DNA of 64,000 nucleotides from Trichosphaerium sp. ATCC 40318 (Eukaryota > Discosea > Flabellinia > Trichosidae): the NCBI GenBank assembly GCA_038496445.1, contig JALMLS010000208.1:124001-188000 (forward strand). The letters run 5' to 3'. The notes beneath the pieces are model-generated. The model had not been told where the DNA came from. It made no database searches and saw nothing but the letters and a program-made list of their open reading frames with translations. Both the position numbers and the translations under genes were made by a program. Of the stretch, positions 33,619 through 43,373 are shown one piece after another; position 1 is the first letter of the stretch; each line of letters begins with the position of its first letter.

Positions 33619-36092
33619 ATGGGTATAGCACATCAAAAGTTTGTATGTGATGATGGTAGTGTGTATGTTGGCGAATTTCAAGACGACACATTCCATGGTA
33701 AAGGAGAGATGACGTACGCAAATGGAGATGTATATTGTGGCCAATTTAAAGACGGAGAACGTCATGGTTTTGGAGAGCTTACATACGCTAATGGTATAGT
33801 TTGTTGGCAAGTTTATAGATAACAATCGTACAGATAAAGGAGAGTACACATGGCCTAATGGAGATAGATATGTCGGAGAATTTAAGTACAATAAATGTAA
33901 TAGCAAAGGGGAGTTTATGTATGCGAATGGACATAAGTATAAGGGAGAATTTATAAATAACAGACGTACTGGTAAAGGAGAATATAAATGGGAGAATGGA
34001 GAAAAATATGTAGGTGAATTTAAGGACAATAAGTTCAGTGGTCATGGAGAGTTTACATATCAAGATGGAGGAAAACATATTGGTGAATATAAAGATAATG
34101 AACGCAACGGATATGGAGAGGTGTTGTATGCGAATGGAAATAAGTACGCAGGTCAATTTAGATATGATAAACGAAATGGATTAGGTGAGTTGAAGTGGAA
34201 GAATGGGAATAAATATATCGGTTGTTTTAAAAATGATGAGCGTACCGGTAAAGGAAAGCTTATCTGGGGAAGTGGTAATAAATATATCGGTGATTTTAAA
34301 GAAGGTAAACGTAGTGGCAAAGGAGTGTTTGTGTTCGTAAATGGAGACAAGTATGTCGGAGAATTTGAAGATGACAAACGTGATGGTAAAGGAGAATGTA
34401 AATGGGTTGATGGAAGAAAATATAGTGGTGAATTTAAAGATAACAGACGCACTGGTAAAGGAGAATATACTTTGGCAAACGGAGATAAATATGTCGGTGA
34501 ATTTAGAGACAATGAATTCAATGGCAAAGGAAAGTTTACATGCAAAGATGGAATGAAGTATGTTGGTGAATTTGAGAATGATAAATTTATCAAAGGAGAG
34601 ATTATATACAGAAATGGAGATAAGTGTATTGGGCAGTTTAAAGATAACAAATGTAATGGAACAGGAGAGTTTATTTGGGCAGATGGGAAAAGATATATTG
34701 GCGAATTTAAAGACAATAAGTTCAATGGTAAAGGAAAGCTCATTTATAGAGATGGAAGTAAATATACTGGTGAATATAAAGATGATAAACGTAATGGATA
34801 TGGAGAGTTTTTATATTCAAATGGAACAAGATACAAAGGTCAGTTTAAAGACAACAAGTTTAATGGTTCTGGGTGTATGTGGTTAATTGATGGCACCACA
34901 TTGAGCGGTACATGGTTAAAAGGAGGTATAGTTGGAACCGGTACAATGGCTTTTCTTGAATCTAAGGATATTGAAGCAACATACTTGATACAAGGAACAA
35001 AGTTGGTTACTTTTCTCAATGAATATGAAGTAACAGATAATCCCTTTACACTCTCATGTGTCCTCCACAAAGAATCTATCCAACCGTTGTCCTGGACTTA
35101 TAAGCAAGTGTTGTTTGTACTATTCAAGATAGATCCAAAGCTTGCTCTTATGTTAAGAGAACAACGGTTAAGGTACGTTTTTTAGGCAAGAATGTACTCA
35201 CTTTTTGCATAGTGGTAGAGATTTCTTGGAGTTAGACAAAACTGCACTTGTATCAATGATAAATGTACCTTTAGAATATGCAAACAAACTTCTAGACTAC
35301 ACAGCGAACTTGAAAAAAGGTACAACAGAAAACAAATACGTGTCTGACATAACAGTAGTCCTCCCTTCAACATACAATGAGCCGAAAACAAAATCAGTAA
35401 CAAATAGTCATATGTCTTTAAAAAATATGCGTTCAAAGTTGAAAGCAGACCCAAAAGATAATTTATTGTCAAAAGCATGTGTTGATCTTGATTATGAGTA
35501 TACCAAGTTTGGATCTGAGCCTGAACATTTAGATATTATTCAAAACGCCATTGAATACATTCAAATACAACAAGAAGATCAAGTATGGTTCTGAATTTTT
35601 TACAGTTTAAACTGCTGACAGAGTACCCAATTTTAGGCGAATGAAACACGTGATAATATTAATACTTCAGCCGGCACTGTTACTTCTCGTGATGCTTCAT
35701 ATTCATCTGATAGCATGGATGACTTTATTTCCAAGAATTCTTGGACTGATAAATCCAATGTTTCTGTTGTAACCAAGGTACAGATTGCACTGTTGGTTAT
35801 GAGTCTATTAACCCTTGTTTAGCCAAGCGTCTCTCATGATTATGATACTCAATCAGTGACTCCTTTAACTACAAGTGAAGAGGTACTAAACAATTGGAAG
35901 TTGCTACTAGTAAGCTTGGGAATTGGAAACCAACGAGCTAGTGAACTTGGACCATTAATGAATGACGCAGGAGTAGAACTACATGAAATTAATCAAAGGT
36001 TACTAAAAGAACTTGGATTTAATGCTAGCGAGCGTGTCAAAGTTTTAAGAGCTAGGAACAAAGACAGAAAGAATAAGGGAAGCAATAAATAA
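33619..36092 (+). CDS. MORN-repeat protein with C-terminal SAM-like domains
   Basis: From ATG 33619 (MGIAHQKFVCDDGSVYVGEF) about seventeen MORN units of 23 residues follow (core YANGDKYVGEFKDNKRNGKGE). These typically bind lipids or act as scaffolds. At about 33800 the frame shifts by one base within a MORN unit, so either the gene is damaged, the read has an error, or translation starts lower. After the repeats, GTWLKGGIVGTGTM leads to a spliced region with two SAM-like helical domains: WTYKQVLFVLFKI...LSGRDFLELDKTALVSMINV and LNNWKLLLVSLGIGNQR...LLKELGFNASERVKVLRA. They are separated by a Ser-rich linker. Three introns near 35170, 35590 and 35780 join in phase. The stop overlaps AATAAA. Confidence 0.7.
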
Positions 36093-36105
36093 ACAGTACT
36101 TATCA

Positions 36106-36412
36106 ATGTCTTTTTTACAAAAGGGTGACAATCTTCTTTACCAGCCGTTTCCCAAACTTGTTTCTCATTGTGAGCTCACCTCTAATGAACCCTTACGGAT
36201 TCTGTTGCTAGGTTTAATCCTGATGATATCTGCATAAAAATTTCAGTTTGTCTTGTTAAGAGCGATCGACATTGTTGTTGCGGTTTGATAAATTTGCTCA
36301 AAAAACTACTTTCGTGGATGAATTCAATATTGAGGTAGAATTGACTTCTACTTTGGAAGGTGTAAGGATTTACAAGACTATTAACGTTCATATCTCTGAA
36401 AATTTTGACTAG
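36106..36412 (+). pseudogene. Possible decayed ORF of unknown family
   Basis: Starts MSFLQKGDNLLYQPFPKLVS and ends VEFTSTLEGVR-like sequence followed by INVHISENFD. Reading through needs two frame changes (near 36210 and 36265). It begins 13 bp after the MORN-gene stop codon. It may instead be untranslated sequence. Confidence 0.25.
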
Positions 36413-36601
36413 AAGGGAACGAAACAGTCCAAAGTCGGTATTATATTCTATTTTTATGGAAAATTATAAATACTGAGGTAGTGCACCTTTTCACAGTTCG
36501 GTTTACTTTTGATATTACCACGTGATTTGGTAAAATTCCAAGCAAAGCTAGCGTAGCGCTGGTACTTTGATACACGAGGATAAACTAGAGAGTATTGTTC
36601 T

Positions 36602-36820
36602 TTGTCCGTAAGTTACGTTCAGGTTCGAGCATTCTTACAAGTTTTAAATAACGAGTGTATCCCAATGACATCCAAGGATGTTAGGTTTAGGTTCAAGAAG
36701 TATTATTTATTAGCAGCGAATATCAACGATGATATACCACTGCCTTGGGCGGTGTTCAACGACAGTATTGATTATTGGGTATTCGATCCTGATTATAGTA
36801 ACGACTACACGCCTTTGTAA
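36602..36820 (+). CDS. Unassigned short ORF or exon
   Basis: An open frame ending DPDYSNDYTPL. An in-frame ATG at 36665 would give 51 residues (MTSKDVRFRFKKYYLL). Aromatic- and Asp-rich. No family recognised; a CACGTG is at about 36520. It could be the terminal exon of a small gene. Confidence 0.25.
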   Translation: MSVSYVQVRAFLQVLNNECIPMTSKDVRFRFKKYYLLAANINDDIPLPWAVFNDSIDYWVFDPDYSNDYTPL

Positions 36821-36885
36821 CGGACAGTTGTAACGTTGATGTAGTTCTAATTTATTAATATTTACAAGTTAAGTAGAATAGATAA

Positions 36886-37048
36886 CTGGGAGCGCCTCCC
36901 AATATAATGAGAGCGCGTTCGCAGTTGGTCACGAGATCTCTCATATCCTTGCTAATGGCACTCTAGTGCTGAAAGCAAGGCTGGCGCCATCCACTCCAAT
37001 CCGTACAAGAACCAGATCAGTATGGCTTGGGTGGAGTAGTGCCAAAAG
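36886..37048 (+). ncRNA. Candidate structured RNA of unknown class
   Basis: GC-rich island of about 160 nt in AT-rich DNA with consecutive stems. GGGAG/CTCCC (36888-36900). ATGAGAG/CTCTCAT (about 36907 and 36938) enclosing GCG/CGC. CCTTGCT/AGCAAGG (about 36946 and 36974) enclosing GCACT/AGTGC. ACTCCA/TGGAGT (about 36993 and 37032) inside GGC/GCC. There is no ORF. It matches no snRNA, SRP or RNase P motif that I can see. Strand is arbitrary. Confidence 0.4.
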
Positions 37049-37509
37049 TTCACAATTGTAAAAATGTAAAAGTCACCGCTAGTTGCTGTTGGTCTACCAA
37101 TGCATTTTGAGGTTTTATTTAATAAACCAGCTTACCTCAAAAAAACAAAACTTGTTTGTGAGTGAAGATGTGAACATTTCAGGCGTTTGAACCAGCATGG
37201 TTGTAACTCAGACAAACTCAAAATTTGTTTTTCAAAAAAAAAAAAAAATTATTTGACATCGTGTTGTAAATAAATCCACACGCTCGCTCTGCGCTCGAGC
37301 TATCTGTCAGGGACAGATGTGTTCCTTTCCTCCAGAAGATCGTCTCGCTGTCATAGGTTGGTTGATTGAGGATGTGGTCTAAGACAATTTGAGAAGTGTT
37401 AGCAACTTTGCAATTGTCAACCAACCGCAGTTTCTATATGTATAGTCACGTGTTTTGTAATACAAAAAGTACATGTTTCTCTTAGTTCACATGACAATTT
37501 TCGTCGTCA

Positions 37510-37770
37510 ATGCATTTCATAGATGCGCGAGTTAATGCCAGACGGGTTTATTTGACAAATACTGCGAGGAGAAGAACTTACACAATTGTATCCACTAGTT
37601 ACAGCGGGCAAAGTGTAAACCCAAATCATGGTCCTTTCCTGTTTCGCTGTAATGGACAAACGAAGCTTAAAATTGACGGAAAATATAGAGATAAAGCCAG
37701 TACGCGCCACCGTGTCACAGCTCAAAGTTTGTTCACCATTTTAAACAACAGTTGCCCACAGTGGGATTAA
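37510..37770 (+). CDS. Unassigned 86-codon ORF
   Basis: ATG at 37510 opens MHFIDARVNARRVYLTNTAR and ends NNSCPQWD. Basic, no signal peptide. The opposite strand is open over nearly the same span, so this may be chance. The next gene starts 150 bp downstream. Confidence 0.25.
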   Translation: MHFIDARVNARRVYLTNTARRRTYTIVSTSYSGQSVNPNHGPFLFRCNGQTKLKIDGKYRDKASTRHRVTAQSLFTILNNSCPQWD

Positions 37771-37918
37771 AAAAGGCAATCGCGTTGAAATACCCATTAA
37801 ACTACATGTTAATCGCTGTTACGCGGAGATTGAATTACGTTCACGAATACACGTGACACAAAAGCATTTACCCATTTTGAAACACGCTTCAAAATACTTA
37901 ACATTCATTGTAGTAAGC

Positions 37919-40900
37919 ATGTCATCCACATTTTACTACAGTGTGGTCGTTACTCTTGCTCTATTTGTTTCGACATCACTTTGTGCCTCAAGCGCTAAGC
38001 CTTCTACCATTTTCTCTTGTAACGTAACATCTACGGAGTGGGGTTGCCCTCCGGCCGATTGGCTAAATAAGACTGTTAATTTGAACGGTGTAGCAACGAT
38101 GGTACCAAACCGCTTTAAATGTACGACGAACCCCGAACCACGTATGAGTTGGGCAACAAAAGCTATTCGAACTGATAATTACATGGTCTTTGCTGGCGAG
38201 GAAGATGATCCACAGACAGAGTATATACCTGGGAGTATCGTCGAAGTGACTATTTTAACCATAAAGTACAGATCAAAGTACAGAGGCTTGATGATGTACG
38301 TGCACGTGTTTGGTCTTGTTGTGTAAAATAGATATAAAATTTTTTGGGTTGATAGCTAATATGGTTTTGTCAGGTACGCTGAGGATGAGAATAACAATCA
38401 CGTGGGTGAATGGAAGCTAGCAACTGATTTTCCACGTAAGTAAAAGAGTTGCAGCTAGCCTTTTTGTACACATCCCTTATGTTACGTTTAGCTCTTTTCA
38501 AATTGCCATGGGGTTCCAACCACACTTGCGGTCATACAGTGATGCATGCGAGCGCTCAACTTAAACCTCTGAGATCAACAATTATATTTATTGCTCCACC
38601 AAAGGGTACTGGAACAATCACGTTCAGGGCGCTCATAAAGAGTGGCGATGCCAACACTGGAGACTTTTGGTGGCCTAATCTCAGTGGTGACTTCACAATG
38701 ACTGAATCAAGCGAGTCTCTTCCAACAAATACAGGATGGTTTCAATCGGAGGTAAAGCTACAATACCATCTCTTAACCCTTTTGATTCTTATTTTTTTCT
38801 TCAAGGTTGGCCAATCTTGTACTGAACGATGTGCAATGGAAAACCTTCAATGTGACTTGGTATCACTAGAGCATATCAATAGTATTGATAGGATCAACGA
38901 TGAACTGACAACATCAGGATTTCTTTGTAAGAAACCATTCCTCAGTGGATGTAGCGCTCTTGGTACAACACAAAGTACAGATGGGTTTTGCTACTATGAC
39001 GATACAAGATGTGAAACTCAAGGACGTGATGAAGATAGAGTAACTTGTGATGCAAAGACCACAAACACTGAAAACGGGTACACTTCATTTCACTTCGCTC
39101 TCTTTGTGTTGTTTTTAACTGGTTTTCAAGAATGCGTTTCTGTAGATGCTTAGAGACTACCCAAGCACCTGTCATACCAGATAATACCACCGTGCCTTCA
39201 AATGGCGGCGCTGAACCTAGTGACTTATCTCCATCATCAAGACCAGTTATTTCTATTTTGATGCTTGCCTTGTGCACTGTTGGTGTTGCTTTCTTCACAT
39301 CAAACAAGGGTCACACTTCAACACCATTTATCCTCGGACTATTACTCATCGCACTGGTCGCTTTACCTTCTACTCATGGACACAACTGGATTGAAAGTAT
39401 CAGTCGATCACCACATGCAAGCACTGAAACGCCATGTCCTCCCCCTGTTCAATATGGTCCTCATGTTCAAGTTGGTCCTAACCAGTATTTCGAAGTAGAG
39501 TATGTCCAAGGTCATGAAGACTTTTCGTATTTCGCTATTGTTCATTCGAAAAACGAAGACAAGTTGAAGCTACATACGGAAGAGATGTTTCAAAAATACT
39601 TTGATGAAGCACCTACCATCCAAACACTTAGAGTTGTACACAGACGCTACAAAGCACGTGATCCACAACCTGAAGATTCTTACTTTGGACCTGAGATTGC
39701 GATGAATGACCCTGACTTTTTACCTCGTCCAGAAGCTTTTGGAGACTGGGGAGATGATGCAAAGTTGTTTTCATACAAACCAGAGTATCACCAAGATAAT
39801 TACGCCGAATACGAAAACCCAGATATGCCTTGGATTGAAGCTGTTTTCAGAGGAGAACACTTGGTTAAGAGGGGTCTTGATTCTGATGTCGTCAAGTTTA
39901 AGATACCTGGCCGTTCTGGTACAGGAAGGTATATTCTTCATTGGTACTGGAAAGGATATCGTGATTGTACAGATGTTGATTACGTTGATCATCAAGTACA
40001 GAATATTTACGGAATTGTCGAAAATGCGACTTCTTACACGTGCGTTTATCGAGCTTTTATTTAGTCAAGTTTTTTCTTTGTTTTGGCCTTTAATATTTAT
40101 TTTCTTATAATACAATTAGGCGTATCGATCACTGCTACTTCCCAGACCATAGAGCTACACAAAGTACGTTATTTTTATTATTTTTGTACTATGGTTTTGT
40201 TTTTAATGTTGGCTTGTTAGGTTGCTCTCTAATCTACAATGACATCTCTTATTGTGCTTTAAAGTGCGGACCTAAGTGCACAGGCGTCGCAGTTATGCCT
40301 CTATCTGTTGCATCAAGATACAAAGGAGAAGCGTCACTCGTACCAGATGAGTGTTTTGAACGCTTTGAGAACTCCAGTACTATTGAGAACCCAGAGGACA
40401 CTTATGTTTGCTTCATCGTATATGCCCGTATTCCTTCTGACACCTTTGGCGAAACGGAAATAGCGTTTGAAGATGATCCTGCCTACCATTCCACGTGTTA
40501 TATGAGGAGCAGCGGTCTCACATTTCCGGGATTTGTACCGCCAACAGAAAAGGAAATACCTTGGAGACACGGAGATAAATGTATCGACTGCAACACACGA
40601 GAACTCAATAAGGATTTATCATTGATGACCATTCCAAAGTGGCCACTGTCAGAGGATTGTATCAACTGCGACCTTGAACCTGTAGTTGTCGACAAGCCAA
40701 AGGTTCCTACTCTGGTCAACAAAGAGGCTGGGATGGGTTGCAACGGAGTAAGAAAAATATGGCCAGATAACCAACATCATTCGTGTAATGGCACTGCTAA
40801 TGAAGTTTCTACCCTTTGTCAAAAACAGCTAAGATTTGATGGAAGAAACGAAAAAATTGGCTTTTTCTTTCCTTCGGAGTGTGCTATGGCCGCAAGCTTA

Positions 40901-41068
40901 GACCCTGATTGTTCAGATAAGATTACAATGTATGATGGTAGTTCTGTTTATGGTGGTATTCATGCAGGGCAGTGCTTTTGTCAGACAAAGTTTGAATGCT
41001 GTAACGGATGTGTTAAGGTTGCTTTCGATGATACTAAGTATGTTTATTATGATCTCGTTATGGCTTAG
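37919..41068 (+). CDS. Reeler-domain protein joined to an LPMO-like ectodomain
   Basis: Signal peptide MSSTFYYSVVVTLALFVSTS. A reeler domain follows (EYIPGSIVEVTI, YRGLMMYAEDE, TCGHTVMHASAQ, IIFIAPPKGTGTITFRALI), then a Cys-rich segment and a Thr/Ser/Pro stalk. Two hydrophobic stretches come next (VISILMLALCTVGVAFF and PFILGLLLIALVALP), then STHGHNWIESISRSP. The HGHNW start, a pattern CPPPVQYGPHVQVGPNQYF, and TGRYILHWYWKGYRDCTDV resemble copper lytic polysaccharide monooxygenases, whose mature N-terminus is His. Cleavage there is inference. A second Cys-rich module ends at 41068. Donor GTACAC at about 39078 joins the two halves in phase. They might also be two genes, with the second hydrophobic stretch as its signal peptide. 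Confidence 0.65.
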
Positions 41069-41562
41069 AGTAGCTACAATGCTTTTATTGATATATTGCC
41101 CTAAATAATAAACCACATTATTCACAAGACTCGCGTCTTTAATTTTCTCGCTACAAATCCAGTGGCACATGTTTTAGTAGTTTTAAGGGCATCTGACAGC
41201 AATTGCTTTTTGTAAATGTAGAGTTCAACATTGAAAACAATAAGCCCATTTAGTCAACTACAGCTACTGTGCGAGAAAACACGTTCGTACCCTGTTACTT
41301 TGTACTCAAGAAACAATTTTTGGTTTACTCTCATTTTTACATGAGCATCAATACGAATACAGTATACTACATTGTTAATTAACACCTACCTCTCATTCAA
41401 GTCTTCAACCCGACTAAGTTCAAGCGAAAACATTCACGTTTCTGGCTGATCTATCATAAAAGACGGGAAAAAAGTACAGGTCTCAAACAATCACGTGCTT
41501 GTTTATTAAGCTTAGCATGACAAAGTCGCTATAATGCTGACAACCTTAGCTACACTCTTCAA
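41069..41562. other. Intergenic region
   Basis: About 500 bp. AATAAT/AATAAA near 41105 serves the reeler gene. No other feature except a CACGTG at about 41493. Confidence 0.35.
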
Positions 41563-41733
41563 TTACATTATAGAGCATTCTTGTTTCTGTCTCTGTATTC
41601 TGGTGGTAGAATTGATCGACACGTGCATCTCAAGAGAATCGCCGTTGTTAACACCAAATGCCGCCAGTTGAGATTCCAATTCTAGTACACCGCCTTTAAA
41701 TACTACTTGAGATATTGTAGGCGTAGTTTCCAT
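41563..41733 (-). CDS. Small ubiquitin-like ORF
   Basis: 56 residues from METTPTISQVVFKGGVLELE. The run VVFKGGVLELESQLAAFGV, then NNGDSLEMHV, follows the beta3-loop-beta4-beta5 pattern of ubiquitin-like folds (F-x-G-x-L-x(6)-L-x(2)-G-x(3)-G-x-x-L). The N-terminal half of the fold is missing, and there is no terminal Gly-Gly. A Cys-containing minus-strand frame at about 41848-41956 could be an upstream exon, but repeat copy 2 lies between them. It may be an exon or remnant. Confidence 0.4.
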   Translation of the reverse strand: METTPTISQVVFKGGVLELESQLAAFGVNNGDSLEMHVSINSTTRIQRQKQECSIM

Positions 41734-41752
41734 TGTAACCTTTCTTTGCCGT

Positions 41753-41851
41753 TAGATTGGACAACGTTGTCAATATAAGGGAGACGCGCTTGGGAGGAAA
41801 GACGCTCAGTCTTTGGTGGCTCTAGCGTAGCCACACGAGCGGATTTATTCT
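41753..41851 (+). repeat. Dispersed repeat, copy 2 of 3
   Basis: Shares TTAGATTGGAC, GGGAGGAAAGACGCTCA, CTTTGGTGGCTC and GTAGCCACACGAGCGG with copy 1, then diverges after ATTTATTC. The 3' half is absent. Confidence 0.65.
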
Positions 41852-42071
41852 GCAAATGTGTGCTTTGTTATACAAGCAATACAAGCGACTGCTTGTACAG
41901 CGTCGTTACATAGGCTACTTTCATCTACAAACACTTCTAAAGCTGCTTCGTACGTTAAGAAGAAAACGGTTGGTTGTTTAAATTGTTGTGTTAAAAGATT
42001 GGGCGGATACGAATTTGCGCGGTTCCCACGTGCGTTACGCTTCCTCCTCCTGATTTTACTTGAGCATATGC

Positions 42072-42240
42072 ACCATTTGGTAATTCGTTTGTAATGTTTA
42101 CTGTTATGTTAATTATTGTAGTTGCTTGACTCTTGATTTGATGGTTCCTCATTTTGGGCGTTTTTGGTTTGTTCCCAAATCCTGATCCGTTAAGTTTGTT
42201 TCACACAAGATTAATAGTGGACATACAATTTTCTCTACAA
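42072..42240 (+). repeat. Imperfect direct repeat, unit A
   Basis: Begins CCATTTGGTAATTCGTTTGT, includes TATGTTAATTATTGTA, GACTCTTG, ATCCGTTAAG and CACACAAGATTA. The same ordered blocks recur at 42464-42588. No coding potential. Confidence 0.55.
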
Positions 42241-42463
42241 AATATTGGGCACAATGCACATGTGGAATTTAATACATAATGACTAGAAATTAACTGCCAT
42301 ACCCACCAATGGATGATAATTTGTGAGTGAAAGTTGGGTTCTTGTCCCAACCGAAGCGATAGGCCCAACCAAAAGCAAACAGTGCTCTATATTAGCTTAC
42401 ATTCGCTGTCCCATACTCTAAATGTTTCGAATTAAAACTGGGTCAGAATCCCCTTGATTTTGT

Positions 42464-42588
42464 CCCATTTGGTAATTCGTTTGTTACCGTTATGTTAATT
42501 ATTGTATTTGTGCGACTCTTGGCTATTTGGTTCAGCCCAACCTATCCGTTGAATCACACAAGATTATAATTGTTCACTTAACAATTTC
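42464..42588 (+). repeat. Imperfect direct repeat, unit B
   Basis: Second copy of the unit at 42072-42240, shorter by several small deletions. The spacer between units contains CCCAACC-type short repeats but no gene. Confidence 0.55.
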
Positions 42589-42797
42589 AGTTTCCTGGTC
42601 AACTTCTTTGCTTTATGTCATGCTATTGTTTGTAAACTAATATCCATAATTACACGACGTGTGGGTAGAGTGTACGCAAGGATGTCGTGGTAGCCTCAGT
42701 AGAATTTTTTGCAATACATCAAAGTTAGCATAACAAAGCAGAACAATGGTTCGTGTCACATGACGTAGGATGATCTGACTAGTCATATTAGGTGTAA

Positions 42798-42971
42798 GAT
42801 TAGACTGATAGGCAACAATCAAGGGCACTCTGGGGAAAGACTCGCAGTGTTTGGTGGCTTTAGTGTAGCCACAATAATGGATTTACTCTACATTTTAGAC
42901 TCGTGTGATATGCAATGTTGAAAGAAAAAGGAAAACAAAATTACACAAAAAGAAACACGATTTTAGGGTGT
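42798..42971 (+). repeat. Dispersed repeat, copy 3 of 3
   Basis: Aligns with the full length of copy 1, including the 3' part (ACTCGTGTGATATG, AATGTTGAAAGAAAAAGG, ATTTTAGGG). The inner CACACGAG arm is mutated to CACAATAA. The region 42972-43373 after it holds no recognised feature. Confidence 0.65.
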
Positions 42972-43373
42972 CCACCAAACGCTTGATATGCCACATCTTC
43001 TATTCATAACATTTTTACTGTGGTCTAGTCCTCATTTGTAAGTTTCGCTTCTCTAGCGTTGGAGCTGTTCTGTCAAGTAACTTGGATTTAGGCTTGTCGG
43101 AAATTTTCATTTAATATCAACAACTAGGTGGTCGCTAAACGGCTATAGCGGGCTAGCTGTTTAAGTTTTTGGCTAACCGGCAAAGAAAAATAAGGGCACT
43201 ACCATTGTACTTCTTGCTTGATACTAGGCTTTGGATCTATGTCGAACACAAACGAATTTCAAAGCCATTGAGAGCATGAAAAACTTTAAAAAGGGCATGG
43301 TACAAGTCCTTTGGAGCAGACGTTAAGTACACAAAATAAGTCGTAGAAATGTCAAACGAAAAGTACGGGCACT

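Noticed and set aside
33493-34743. Long open frames on the minus strand across the MORN array, also antisense to the YwqK arrays at 19184-19901 and 50991-51698.
   Set aside because: The repeat periodicity (multiple of three) keeps antisense frames open; their Leu/Ser/Pro-rich repeats mirror MORN codons.
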